The notes: a model not told the origin generated them from the letters alone. DNA of 64,000 bases from Apodemus sylvaticus (GCF_947179515.1 NC_067481.1:8005570-8069569), one strand, 5' to 3'. Positions 51,985-62,228 are shown, counted from the first letter of the stretch. Numbers and translations: made by a program.

Positions 51985-52175
51985 GCCTTGTCTGTCGCTT
52001 AGTAAGCATACAACTTTGGGCAACGAACCACTCTGGAGATCTGTATGCTCATTTGTAAAAGGTTATTAGCGACACCATTTTTTTGTGGAATCACTGTGAA
52101 GATTAAATAAAATAATTCACACGAAGTGCTGAACACAAAGGCAGCCCTCATACAACATTGATTATTGACATTGCT
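51985..52175 (+). mobile_element. MIR ancient SINE
   Basis: tcagccttgtctgtcgcttag, aactttgggcaacgaaccac, gtatgctcatttgtaaaagg, actgtgaagattaaataaaat, cacgaagtgctgaacacaaag: a long MIR copy. Confidence 0.75.
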
Positions 52176-52749
52176 GCCCTGGGCAGCGGGTTCCTGCTGG
52201 ACTTAAGAGACTCCCTTGGCAGGGAACAAGAAGTGGAGGAGTGGGGAGAAACTACAGGGTAAGGCGGGAGTGTCCAGTGGGGGGTCCTGGAGTTTTTCCC
52301 TCATCTGGATCTGCGCTCCAGGTCACCCTCACTCCCCGCTGCCTTTCCATCAGCACCACACACACAGATGTGGCCCGAACCCATCTGTTAGCGAATGGCA
52401 AAGCCCCCAGCGTCCTTGCCGCTGTTTAATAATTTAGTGTAAGCTGCTGGCTGAGGGCTGACCAGAGTGCTGACATCCATTTTAATAGAGTCCTCTCCGC
52501 TCCTCCTCAAACTGAGGGTGAGGGACTGTGGGCTGCAGACCCTGCAGAGCTCATCCCCACTGACCCCCCCTTCTCATGGAGGGAATGGGATGTGGGGGTG
52601 CATGGATACAGATGTGAGCCTGATGTAGGCACAGGCATGGCTCAAACATGCAGCCAGATCAGTCCTGAGGTCCAGGCAGGAGTGTACTCTGAGCTTCCAA
52701 GACAGGAGACTTCTCCAGGGCATCAAGAGCAAGATATGCCTATTCTTGG
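52176..52749. other. Unique sequence with small AT-rich patch
   Basis: 52425-52495 (gctgtttaataatttagtg, catccattttaatagag) is AT-rich and repeat-free. The rest is ordinary. No gene was recognised. Confidence 0.4.
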
Positions 52750-53311
52750 TGTCTTAGGGTTTTACTGCTGTGAACAGACACCATGACCAAGGCAAGTCTT
52801 GTAAAGGACAATAGCTTACAGATGGTTCAGTCCATTATCATCAAGGTGGGAGCATGGCAGCATCCAGGCAGGCATGGTGCAGCAGGAGCTGAGAGTTCTA
52901 CATCTTCATCTGCAGAAGACTAGAAACTGCTAGAAGACTACTAACTTCCAGGCACCTAGGATGAGGGTCTTTTTTTTTTTTAAAGGTATTTTAGTTTATT
53001 TTTTTTAGATTTATTTATTTTATTCATATATGTACACTGTAGCTCTCTTCAGACACACCAGAAGAGGGCATCAGATCCCCATTACAGATGGTTGTGAGCC
53101 ACCATGTGGTTGCTGGGATTTGAACTCAGGAACTGTGGAAGAGCAGTCAGAGCTCTTAACCACTGAGCCATCTCACCAGCCCCCTAGGATGAGGGTCTTA
53201 AAGCCCACACCCACAGTGACACACCCACTCTAACAAGGCCACACATACTCCAACGGGACCACACCCTCTAATAGTACCACTCCATGGGCTGAGCATAAAC
53301 AAACAATCACC
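52750..53311 (-). mobile_element. MTD-like ERVL-MaLR LTR carrying a nested B2
   Basis: tgtcttagggttttactgctg, gtgaacagacaccatgaccaa, ggtgggagcatggcagcatcc, agctgagagttctacatcttc and, after the B2, cacacccacagtgacacacc and gggctgagcataaacaaac. Flanks cttgg (52745-52749) and cttag (53312-53316) match 4 of 5. Confidence 0.88.
52972..53182 (-). mobile_element. B2 SINE nested in the LTR
   Basis: Near-consensus B2, minus strand, A-rich tail at the left and ccagcccc at its 5' end on the right. The 17-bp duplication cctaggatgagggtctt at 52955-52971 and 53183-53199 is perfect and is LTR sequence, so the order of events is certain: LTR first, B2 later. Confidence 0.97.
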
Positions 53312-53444
53312 CTTAGCTCCCAGACCAGGTTATAGCATACTCCTTTCTAAACTAGAACAGCACTGGGGACTTTCTGATATGACTGGCATTACAGAAAGTT
53401 CTACAGCCACCCTAGAGGAACAACAAGTCCCCTCGGGGGCAGGG

Positions 53445-53801
53445 TGTGGTGGTTTGGATGAGATTGCCCTCCTTCAATAGGCTCACATATTTGAACATTA
53501 TCCTCAGTTTGTGGCACATTTTGGGAGGGAAGTCACGGAAACTTTAATGGAGAAGTCTTTACAGAGAAAGTACCTCACTAGAGGATGGGCTTTGGGGGTT
53601 TGTAGCCTGGTCCCACTTCCTGCTTGCTGTGTAGGGGTGAAGACATGGTTATCCAGCCTCCTGCTACTGTTACCACGCCAGGCCTGCTCCCCCATCATGG
53701 ATTCTACCCCTCTGTAGCTGTAAGCCAAAATAAACCCTTTCTTCCTTACCTTGTTTTTGGTCATGATATTTTATCACAGCAACAGGAAGGTAACAAATAC
53801 A
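53445..53801 (+). mobile_element. ERVL-MaLR LTR, plus strand
   Basis: tgtggtggtttggatgagatt, caataggctcacatatttgaa, cagtttgtggcacattttgg, gtaagccaaaataaacccttt, ttttggtcatgatattttatc, caacaggaaggtaac. TG and CA ends are present; the target duplication is not clear. Confidence 0.78.
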
Positions 53802-53939
53802 TGGGGTGATGTTGTCTTACAGGGAAAGACACCTCACCTCTGGGAAGAAACTGATCTGTTGGGTTCCCAAGAAGAATATAGGGGTGACCCTGTGGTGTGA
53901 GACTGCCTTTTCTTCTCCTAATAACAAACAAAAAACAAA

Positions 53940-54480
53940 TACTGACTATCCTGACATAAACTAGAGTTATCGGAAAGGAGGGAACTTCAGTTGAGAAAAT
54001 GCTTCCATAAGACCCAGCTGTAGGGGCTGGAGAGATGGCTCAGCAGTTAAGAGCACTGACTGCTCTTCCAAAGGTGTTTTGGGTCTGATGCCCTCTTTTT
54101 GTGTGTCTGAAGACAGCGACAGCGCACTTACATAAACAAACAAATACATCTTTTTAAAAATCTGCCTGCAATGCATTTTCTTAATTAAAGATCAGTGGGG
54201 AAGGCCCAGCCCATTGTGGGTGGGACCACTCCTGGGATGATCAGGTCTGAGGTTCTCTAAGAAAGCAGGCTGAGTAAGTCATTAGGAGCAAGCCAGTAAG
54301 CAGCACTCCTCCGTGGCCTCTGCATCAGCTCCTGCCTCCAGGTTCCTGCCCTGCTTGAGTTCCTGACCTCACTGCTTTTGGTGATGGACTGTCATACAGA
54401 ATTGTGAATGGAAAAAATCCTGCCCCCACCATGTTGTTTTTGGTCATGGTGTTTCACCACAGCAATGAAACTCCTAAGAC
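53940..54480 (+). mobile_element. ERVL-MaLR LTR split by a B2
   Basis: cttcagttgagaaaatgcttcc then, after the B2, attttcttaattaaagatcag, agcccattgtgggtgggacca, ggcctctgcatcagctcctgc, ttggtcatggtgtttcaccac. This is the same LTR class as at 43.5 kb, here on the plus strand. Confidence 0.8.
54023..54162 (+). mobile_element. B2 SINE with internal deletion, nested in LTR
   Basis: ggggctggagagatggctcag, actgctcttccaaagg then a jump to ggtctgatgccctctttt and gtctgaagacagcgacagc. About 50 central bases of B2 (the B-box side to the catggtgg block) are absent. Confidence 0.88.
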
Positions 54481-54769
54481 TAAGGACTTTTCTTCCCTTT
54501 CCTTCCTCTTCCTCTTCCCCCTTCCCTTCTGCACACATCAAACATTTCTTATTCACCCAAGTGTTTTGCTAGGAGTAGAGAGAAACAAATGCCATTTGAG
54601 TTCTTGCCAGAGATGCTTCTAGAAGGTTCTGCAGATGCCTCTATTTGGGACTCCTATGAGAGGAAGATCCAAGTACGCCTCATCTACATAGGGCTCCCCT
54701 TCTTGTGGTCCAGGCCGAGAAAGCTAACCCCACCCTTAGACAGAGCCTCAGGACCACAAGCTGTGGTCT
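54481..54769. other. Unique sequence, no feature recognised
   Basis: A CT-rich patch at 54490-54530. No gene. Confidence 0.45.
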
Positions 54770-54905
54770 GGAGACTTCACATCCTCCAGACTCCTCCCAT
54801 AACCACTCCCAACTTTGTGTCTTCTTTAAACAACCCATCATCTCCAGTTGGTACCATCCATATACTCTTGGGTGTGGGGCCACCCAATGAAGATTGATCT
54901 CAAAT
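54770..54905 (-). mobile_element. L1 3'-UTR fragment
   Basis: aactttgtgtcttctttaaac, cccatcatctccagttggtacc, ctcttgggtgtggggccac resemble a rodent Lx-type L1 3' UTR on the minus strand. Confidence 0.5.
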
Positions 54906-55257
54906 TCTTACAGTTTGAAGAGTTAACTAGGTGTAGTCACACCTGATAAGAAGAGACAGTGAAGGGCTGACATCCTCTGGGGATGGCCACCTGCTAGGAT
55001 GGAGCAGGCTAGGCCATGATGGCAGGATTTGGCCCCTCTTCCACTTAACCACTCTGTGCCTCCCTCTGCTTTGGTGGTCCAAGAACAGATACTAGAGGCA
55101 TCGAAGGCAAGGGGAACTACTTTTCCTCTTCACCTACAACCCCAGGTCTAGCTAGTGAAACCTGAAGTTTTTGTTGTTTCTATAGCACACAGGCACTGGA
55201 AAACACATCTCTTCTAGTGTCCTGGGCCACACGGGATTCCCCGCCCCCAATTCCTTA
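54906..55257. other. Unique sequence between two L1 fragments
   Basis: No recognised element. It may be an older insertion that separates the L1 pieces. Confidence 0.4.
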
Positions 55258-55725
55258 AAAATGTGTTAAATTAGTATTAATTTAATATTTTCATTAATTC
55301 TTTGAAAATGTTATACAATGTCTTGTGAATGTAGTCATCCCCAGCTCCTCTGATATCCATCTTCTTCTTTAAACAACTCACCAACTCCCATTTGTCTTGT
55401 CCTTGTTCTCTTGGGTATGGGGGTCACCCAATGAAGTGTGGTTGACCTACCAGAAGCCAAGCCCTTTGAAGAAAACTGATTCTCCCCCATAAACTGTCAA
55501 CTGTTCATAACTCCTCAGTTAAGGGACAAAGCTCACAGACCCCTTCCCTATCTGTGCTAGAATGTTGACTGGTTTGCTCTTGTACGGTCATCCACACCTC
55601 CCATGGGTTCACAAGTACAGAGTTCCCGTCAGGATCAGAAGACACTATTTTGCTCTGGTCCTCCTCGGCTTCTGGATCTTCCTGTCTTTCAACCCCATCT
55701 TCTGTGGAAATTATACTTTAATTAG
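55258..55725 (-). mobile_element. L1 3'-UTR (Lx-type), minus strand
   Basis: ttaatattttcattaattctt, aaatgttatacaatgtcttg, ctcttgggtatgggggtcacc, aagaaaactgattctccccca, caactgttcataactcctcag, agacactattttgctctggtc follow the reversed rodent L1 3' UTR. Confidence 0.68.
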
Positions 55726-56214
55726 AAGAGATAGGAGGGGAATTATGACTCTGGTGAAGAGTGAAAAATCCCAGAGTCTCTCTGGTTGTGGAAGATTCCC
55801 CGGCTGCTGTGACCTGACCTCAGTCACCCTGTAGCAGCACTTTGTCAGTTCCTGAGGATAGTAAGGAGCTCGAGATAGCTCTGGTCTAGGATGAGTGCTT
55901 CCCTGGGGAGAGATCTCCAAAGTGTAACATCTACACCTTTGTGCCCGAGTGCTGCCTAATGGACCTTTGTGATTCACGCTCTGGAAATCACTCACGGTCA
56001 CAGGACCGCTGGGTTACAAAAAATGCCAGGGAGGTAGGGGTGAATGACAGCCATCTCTGGGATCCTGTATTGCTGTGGAGCTGAGGGTGGGGGTGGGGTG
56101 GAGACTGACTTGATGGATGGCTGCAGGCAAAAACCAAGGGCATAAAATTGCCTCCTGTGGTAGGTCAGCCTCAGTTCCAGCAGGCAGCAAAGGTCTAGTT
56201 AGCGCCCCTGTCAT
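55726..56214. other. Unique sequence, no feature recognised
   Basis: No repeat or exon signature. Confidence 0.5.
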
Positions 56215-56310
56215 TAAGCAATATAGACACAGGTAATTTGCTTCACTCTCCGATGCGAAGTTAAATGACTCACCATTATCTTATTAATGAAATCAGGGCT
56301 TGAGAATGAA
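56215..56310. promoter_or_regulatory. AT-rich island, candidate regulatory element
   Basis: acaggtaatttgcttcactc, gaagttaaatgactcaccat, tatcttattaatgaaatcagg: TAAT, ATTA and an AP-1-like tgactca in under 100 repeat-free bases. Confidence 0.33.
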
Positions 56311-56919
56311 GCTCTCCTGGCATTCTGCCGCTGCAGCGCTTTCAAGAAGGGTCAGACGGTCATGGCCCCTGCGGCTTACTTCCTTGAGACTTTCCTCTTC
56401 CACGAGTGGAGTTTCTGTGCTCGCTACAGGCCCTCCCTGGACCACTGATGTTCAGAGCACCGGGGGCAGAAACTCAAGAGTCCCCTCAGCTCACGAAAGG
56501 TCTTCTACGTGGGTGTCCCTGATGGGCTCCCAGGGTCCGTGGGTGGTTCTGAGTGTGTGAGCCTGAATAGACAGGCTGAGTCAGAGTCAAGCTCTGAGAC
56601 TGGTCAGTAAAAGGAGGAGCCGCAGTTAGTGGCCACCCCTTGTGGGATTCATCTTGCTCTGCTCTCGAGCACACTTCCCACTCTGGTCCAATTGTTCTCT
56701 TGACTCTAGAGCTGAGCCCAGGGGCTTTGGAAAGGGGGGTGTCCACCTGCAAGTAGGATAGAGTCGGGCAATAGCGACTTAACTCCGTTGTCCTCAAGAA
56801 CCTGGAGCAATCGTTCTGGGTATTGGCAGCCCCCTTGTGGTTCCGAGTATTCCAATTTCATCAAAGGTGGTGGTGGTGGTGTTCTGCCAGGGAACCCATC
56901 CTGCCCCATCTTCTTCATT
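56311..56919. other. Unique sequence, no gene recognised
   Basis: Frames up to 125 codons on the minus strand (56486-57171) show no domain. A short GGT run lies at 56868-56880. Confidence 0.45.
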
Positions 56920-57003
56920 TGATTGTATTTGGGTGCTGGGAATCATCTTGGGGCCTTGAGCATGTGGAGTACACACCTCACCACTGAGGCACACCCCAAG
57001 CAT
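56920..57003 (-). mobile_element. ID/B4-head-like fragment
   Basis: gggtgctgggaatcatcttgg, ggccttgagcatgtggag, cctcaccactgaggcacaccc: an ID-type head on the minus strand, decayed. Confidence 0.48.
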
Positions 57004-57071
57004 TCCCTCTCTGTAGTAAATGAAGCAGGGCAACCTTTTCCATGGACTTCCAACAGGTTCTCTTGGGCCCT

Positions 57072-57310
57072 TGTGATGGTTAGTGTTTATTGTTAATCTG
57101 ACAGAATCTAGAATTGCCTGTGAGATGGGTATCTGGCCAGGTGAATGTGGATGCCATCTTGATTGTATCAATTGATAGGGACAGACACTGTAGATGGCAC
57201 CAGTCCTTGGGCAGAGGATCTTGGACTCTAATTTATGTATCCTTTGCCATTTCCTGATTGTGGATGTGATGGGACCAGTGTCATCAATTGTATACCACCG
57301 AACTTCCTAT
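57072..57310 (+). mobile_element. MaLR-type LTR fragment
   Basis: tgtgatggttagtgtttattg, ttaatctgacagaatctagaa, cagaggatcttggactc and cctgattgtggatgtgatggg follow a rodent MaLR LTR from its TG start. The 3' end is lost. Confidence 0.58.
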
Positions 57311-57904
57311 GGAAGATCTTTAGCATGTCACTGGAGATGGTACAGTTGAGCATCGGCTGGGACAGTGTTGCCTGACTCCCCTCAGAGCCCAGGGAAAGGA
57401 GGGGGGATCATTCACAAGATTGAGCTTCACTTCTCTGAAGTTCACGTCAGTGAAGGAAGAAGTTCATATTAGACAAGCTGAGTCTCCCTCACCTAAAAAT
57501 GCCTGGAGACAGAGTGTTTTGTATTTGGAAAATTTTTCACAATACTTGTATTTGCATAATGAGATATCTTGGGGATGAGACCCCCCACAAAACTAACCAT
57601 AAAATTTATTTATGTTTCCTATAAATCTTAGGCATATAGCCAGAAGGTAATTTTATACAATATGCTTAGTGATTTTGGGCATGAAGTAAAGTTTCATGGT
57701 GTGGAATCTTCCACTTGTGCAGGCACGGAGGTGCTTGAAAAGTTCATGGTTTGGGAGCACTCAGGATGCTGGATTTCGTGTTCAGGATGCTCTGCTTGCA
57801 TTACATAAAAGACCTCAGCATCTCTATAAACCAGCGTTCCCAAGAAACCGACCACAGAAGAGTCCCCGGAATACTTGTTCTTTCTACTGTGGCTGCAGTT
57901 AGGT
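57311..57904. other. Unique sequence, AT-rich
   Basis: 57500-57700 is AT-rich (tacttgtatttgcataatgag, aaaatttatttatgtttcc) and repeat-free by eye. No gene was recognised. Confidence 0.4.
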
Positions 57905-58149
57905 GCTCTGTGGTATGGTCTGGCTGCAGAGTGTCCCTCATAGCCTCATGTACCAGGGACTTAGTTGCCAGCTAATAGGCCTTTGGAGGAAGTGACAGGA
58001 TCCGGGGGGCTCTGACCTCATTCCTTGATGGATCCCTGATGTGATGGAATCATCTGGAAGTGTGAAAAGGTAGGAAGCAGTTGGAGGAAGTGGGTCACAG
58101 GGTGGGTGTGTCCTTGGGGCTACATCATGCCCTGACTCCCTTTCCTTTG
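57905..58149 (+). mobile_element. MaLR LTR, part 1 of a composite
   Basis: ctgtggtatggtctggctgc, ctcatagcctcatgtaccag, tttggaggaagtgacaggatc, ttggaggaagtgggtcacagg: old MaLR LTR on the plus strand, interrupted by the SINE at 58150. Confidence 0.58.
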
Positions 58150-58330
58150 CTTCAGTGGTTAAGGGCACTTATTGCTCCTCCTGAGGACCCAACATTGGTT
58201 CCCAGCGCCCACATCAAGAGGCTTACAATCATCCGTAACTCCAACTTCAGAAGTCTTTTCCAGGTACCACACACATGAGGCGCATACTGTCTCTCACACA
58301 TATACATGTTAAAATACCCTTTAAAAGTGA
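58150..58330 (+). mobile_element. B2/B3-type SINE, truncated, within LTR
   Basis: gtggttaagggcacttattgc, ctgaggacccaacattggttcc, cccagcgcccacatcaag, cacacacatgaggcgcatac. Confidence 0.65.
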
Positions 58331-58454
58331 AATGAAGGAAAGGACAACTTCTACCCCATGCTCCTGCTACCGTGATGTTCTGCCCAAGGGTACAGCGGGG
58401 TCCAGTGATGGCCAGCTGGACCATTTCAAACTGGGAGCCAAAATAAATCCTTGA
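58331..58454 (+). mobile_element. MaLR LTR, part 2
   Basis: caacttctaccccatgctcctg, ccatttcaaactgggagccaa, aataaatcc. The sequence continues the MaLR LTR past the SINE and ends at the next SINE. Confidence 0.55.
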
Positions 58455-58655
58455 GACTGGAGAGATGGCTGGTGGGTGAAGGTGCATGCTGGCCCCCACC
58501 CGGTGCCTCCCCCATGACCTCAGTTTGATCCCCAGAGCCTGCATGATGGAAAGAGAAAACCAACTCTCTCAAGATGTCCTCCAGCCCTCACATGTGTGCA
58601 CTGGCACACCGCAATCCCACAAATAAATGGAAAAAAATCAAAAGAAAATGCTTCT
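58455..58655 (+). mobile_element. B3 SINE within LTR
   Basis: gactggagagatggctggtgg, tgacctcagtttgatccccag, catgatggaaagagaaaacca, tcaagatgtcctccagccctc, ggcacaccgcaatcccacaa. Confidence 0.78.
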
Positions 58656-58708
58656 TTCTTTGAGTTTTTTCTATGAGGGTGTTGTGATCAGTTTTTGTGG
58701 TTTTGGGT

Positions 58709-58753
<45 letters not shown>

Positions 58754-58798
58754 TGTGTGTGTTGTCGTCACAGTGATAAAACCAGAAACAAATATAGC
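58656..58798 (+). mobile_element. MaLR LTR, part 3 with TG array
   Basis: ttctttctttgagttttttct and gggtgttgtgatcag lead to the TG array at 58713-58762, then tcgtcacagtgataaaaccag and aaacaaata, the expected LTR 3' end. Confidence 0.45.
58713..58762. repeat. (GT)n microsatellite
   Basis: About 25 GT units with one TA step. Confidence 0.96.
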
Positions 58799-58931
58799 CT
58801 GGGAATGTTTTCCACATCAAGGATTGCCTCCTCTCCTGGGAGTGTGCCTGTGTTCAGTTGCTTTGAATTGAAGTGTTTCTGTGATGTGAATGCCCTGTGT
58901 TCTTTCTGCTTAGTGCGTGTGCACGCGGGCA

Positions 58932-58934
58932 TAC

Positions 58935-58972
<38 letters not shown>
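58932..58972. repeat. (AC)n microsatellite
   Basis: About 20 AC units. It lies 36 bases from a GT array on the same strand, so the two are complementary. Confidence 0.96.
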
Positions 58973-58974
<2 letters not shown>

Positions 58975-59006
58975 TAAAAAATAAAATTGTGAGAGTTGGA
59001 GGTTAG

Positions 59007-59008
<2 letters not shown>

Positions 59009-59059
<51 letters not shown>

Positions 59060-59165
59060 GGTCAAAGGACAGTTGGGGGGGGTGTTGGTTCCCTTTCCCA
59101 TGGATGGAACTCAGCTGGTCAGGCTTGGAAGCTAGCACTTTAGTCCACTGAGAGATTCCTAGCCT
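59009..59165 (-). mobile_element. B3 SINE with long TG tail
   Basis: TG tail 59009-59056, then ggtcaaaggacagttgggg, tggatggaactcagctggtc, gcttggaagctagcac, cactgagagattcctagcc. Confidence 0.72.
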
Positions 59166-59171
59166 TAAACT

Positions 59172-59352
59172 CTTTCTTTTTGAGATAGGATCTCACTGTG
59201 CAGCTCTGGTTGTCTTGGAACTCACTGGGCAGACCAGGCTGACCTTGAACTCACAGAGAACCACCTATGAGTTCTGCCTCCCAAGTCCTGGAACTAAAGG
59301 CATGGGCCAACACACCCGACTTAGCCTCCTGAGTGCTGGGATTACAACAGCT
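59172..59352 (-). mobile_element. Older B1 SINE
   Basis: tttgagataggatctcactgtg, ggcagaccaggctgaccttga, ctgcctcccaagtcctggaac, then a second cctgagtgctgggattacaac block suggests a partial second monomer or a duplication. Confidence 0.78.
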
Positions 59353-60174
59353 TTTAAAACAGAACAAAACTTCTCCCCTATCCTATTCACTTTATTGATT
59401 TGAAAGATTAAAAACAAACAAAACAAGAAGCGAGATGCCTGCAACTAGAACTATTACATTTTTCATTCTGTTTGATGCCAAGAGCTATGGACCGAAGGGC
59501 TGGTATCTCCTCTCCTCCCACCCTGCCTGGGTGATAAAGTCCCTGGGGACTTGCTTCCATGATCAGAGGACCCTGCCTCTCAAGCAGCTGTCTTTTGCTT
59601 TACCAAAGAGGATGGGTCTGAAGACAGATGCCACCTGGCACACCTGAGAGGAGATGTGAGCACCCTGGTGCCACAGTGGACCTCTGGGTACCCAGTTGCT
59701 TCTGGCTGCCAGCATGCATTGCAATCTCCCCTTGCCCAGAACACTGTCAGGCTGACAGCCACTCCCAGAATCCTGGGGCTAAGGCCAGTCAGACCAGTCC
59801 ACCATTTTTGGATGGGTCTAGAGTGCTCTACAATGTTTCCTTGGTCTCAAAAGCTGTCCTGCATGTCCCAGAGAGCCTTGGTTTCCTGGCTACTGTTTCC
59901 TCCACCTCTTGAAGATTGCTTTGGTTCCGAAAAGCTATGCCTGATTTGGAAGGTAAAAAGCAAGACACAAAGCTTAGGAAACCAGAACATCATTTTCACA
60001 TGGCTATACCAGAGTCCTGAAGCGATGAAGGCCCAAAGTTGGAGGGCAGGGCTTCCCCAACACTGTCAGGTAGAATCACAGAAGTCTCCATGGTCAACCT
60101 GACAAGGCTGCACCATACACCACATGACAGCAAAGAAGGAGCTGTTCGAGACCTGCGTTTTGAGTGGCTCTGAG
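59353..60174. other. Unique sequence, no gene recognised
   Basis: A 148-codon plus frame (59656-60102) has no domain and a competing 94-codon frame. No splice context supports an exon. Confidence 0.45.
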
Positions 60175-60325
60175 GGAGGAGAGGAAAGCAGAAGGCATGA
60201 AAGGGAAAATGAGGAAAAGGAAGACAGGAAGAAAATGAACATAAAAGAAGCAAAAAGGAAGAGAAGAGAAAAGAAAGGAAGAGACAGGAAGGGAAAGGAG
60301 AGCCAGGAAGGGAGGGAGGGGCATA
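60175..60325. repeat. Purine-rich GGAAA/GAGGA tract
   Basis: About 150 bases dominated by A and G (gaggaaagcag, gaaaaggaag, gagaagagaaaag). Confidence 0.87.
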
Positions 60326-60371
60326 AGGCTTGCTCTGCCAGCTTCCGCACACCCACGGGAAGAACGAACCT

Positions 60372-60500
60372 TTGCTTCCGTTTGTAGATGTTGACGGAGA
60401 GGCCGAGAGAGGTTAGCAACTACTCAGAGGTCCCACAGCTGGTCAAAGGAGGAGCTGGTGTGTTCAGAGAGATCTGCATTAGCTATGACACCCTAGGGTC
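60372..60500 (-). mobile_element. MIR ancient SINE fragment
   Basis: tgtagatgttgacggagaggc, gagaggttagcaactactcag, aggtcccacagctggtcaaag are the reverse MIR order. Confidence 0.58.
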
Positions 60501-60959
60501 TGGGCAGGCAGTGTGAACTGTGCTCCCAGTGAGAACCATTCAAGACAGCCCAGAATTCCCAGTGTGCTTATCTTCTCAGTGCAGCTGCCCTCAGCGTCCT
60601 CTGCCCGCTCCGTGCAGATCTGGCCTGGCTGGGATATGTAGATTACATGGTGTGGTACTCCTGGCCTTGGAGATCAGGCTGAAATACAGCCACAGGGCTG
60701 GCTCTGTGCAAGGATAGTAATGGCTGGGACACCATTGAACCAGAGTGCTCTGGGGGCCAGGTAGCAGTCCTCCGGGTGTCTGCAGGGCTGGATTATGCGG
60801 CTGCCCCTATGCACAGGCTTTTCCTGCTCTTTCCTGAATGTCTCACTCCACAATACTCCTTCATTCTGCCTCCTCCTGTAAAAGGTTGACTGCTCCCAGG
60901 GCAGAGGCAATATCTTAGTTGGAGTCCAAGACGGAGCACCTATAGATGACCAGCCTCTA
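60501..60959. other. Unique sequence, no feature recognised
   Basis: No repeat or exon signature. Confidence 0.5.
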
Positions 60960-60974
60960 AGGATAGTGGTTCTT

Positions 60975-61151
60975 TTTTCTTTTTTCTTTTTTTTTTTTTT
61001 GATTTGGTTTTTTTGAGACAGGGTTTCTCTGTATAGCCCTGGCTGTCCTGGAACTCACTCTGTAGACCAGGCTGGCCTCGAACTCAGAAATCCACCTGCC
61101 TCTGCCTTCCAGAGTGCTGAGATTACAGGCGTGCACCACCGCTGCCCGGCT
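60975..61151 (-). mobile_element. B1 SINE, young
   Basis: Near-consensus minus-strand B1 with a T-rich tail. Target duplication aggatagtggttctt (60960-60974) and aggacagtggttctt (61152-61166), 14 of 15 matching. Confidence 0.96.
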
Positions 61152-61555
61152 AGGACAGTGGTTCTTAATGCCCCTCTTTCTCTCCCACCCACAAGTCGCA
61201 GGAGAGTCTACTCTCCCTGTGGAGCTAGCAAGTCACATGACAGGTGTTATTGTGTGACTCACTCCAGCTCCGTGTTTCTGTCCACCCATGAGTCATCTCT
61301 ACCAAGAGCCACCAAGTCTCTGTGGAGAAGCGGTGAGCAGCCAGCTGTGCTGTCACTGTGTCACCTGATACTGCTAGAGAGAGGTGCACCATGGCACTCG
61401 GTTTACTGCAAAGATCAGGGCCTTTGGGCCTAGAGAGCAGGCAGGCTGGGTGGGTGGGGGTGATTTGGGGTGGCTTTGGAGAGCAGACAGAGGAGAGCAC
61501 AAAGAATCATAGCTCATGGACAGCGTCTTGTTAGGATTTACATAGACTATACTAC
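61152..61555. other. Unique sequence, no feature recognised
   Basis: No repeat or exon signature. Confidence 0.5.
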
Positions 61556-61577
61556 TTTGTGTGTGTGTGTGTGTGTG
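61556..61577. repeat. (TG)n microsatellite
   Basis: Eleven TG units. Confidence 0.93.
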
Positions 61578-61987
61578 TAAGATTCTCAGGTGTTGAACTA
61601 GTGTGCTTTCTGTTGCAGTGATAAAACACCATGACTGAAGCAACTTCTAGAGTAAAGACTATTTTAGCACATGATTCCTGAGGAAGAGCCCATAATGACC
61701 AGGAATCACAGAAGCTCATGTTTCAGGGTAAGCAGTTCGTGCCCAGGAAGTCAGTGTAGCAGGTAGCTTCATTGTATCCACATTGTATCTTCTTTTTATG
61801 TAGTCCAAAGGCAGCTCTGGGTGATCTTAGAATGCTGGCTCCTTCCTTGAGGGTGGGTCTTCTCGCCTGGATTAACCCATTCTTGACAGTCCCTTGAAGG
61901 CATAGCCAGAGGCTAACCTAGTGTAGATACTCTCTCATGGGCATATCTGAAGACTTGTGTGGCTGGGCAGTGGTGAAGACTTGTGTG

Positions 61988-62174
61988 GCTGGGCAGTGGT
62001 GGCGCACACCTTTAATCCTAGCACTTGGGAGGCAGAGGCAGGTGGATCTCTGAGTTCGAGGCCAGCCTGGTCTACAGAGTGAGTTCTAGGACAGCCAGGG
62101 CTATACAGAGAAACCCTGTCTCTAAAACAAAACAAAACAAAACAAAACAAAACAAAACAAAACAAAACAAAACA
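61988..62174 (+). mobile_element. B1 SINE, young, with duplicated 5' junction
   Basis: Near-consensus plus B1 with an AAAAC tail (62127-62173). The 11-mer agacttgtgtg appears three times: 61951, 61977 and 62175. The 26-bp block at 61951-61976, which holds the target site plus the first 15 bases of B1, is repeated at 61977-62002. Confidence 0.95.
62127..62173. repeat. (AAAAC)n tail array
   Basis: Nine AAAAC pentamers forming the B1 tail. Confidence 0.96.
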
Positions 62175-62228
62175 AGACTTGTGTGTTCCTCCATCCTGTC
62201 GAATTGAGAATATTGAGAATCATTAGTG

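Larger units (their letters stand above)
61590..62228 (-). mobile_element. MT-type ERVL-MaLR LTR with nested B1
   Basis: tttctgttgcagtgataaaac, accatgactgaagcaacttct, gagggtgggtcttctcgcctg, ggcatagccagaggctaacc, then after the B1 tccatcctgtcgaattgagaa, the expected far end. The B1 interrupts it at 61988. Confidence 0.7.
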
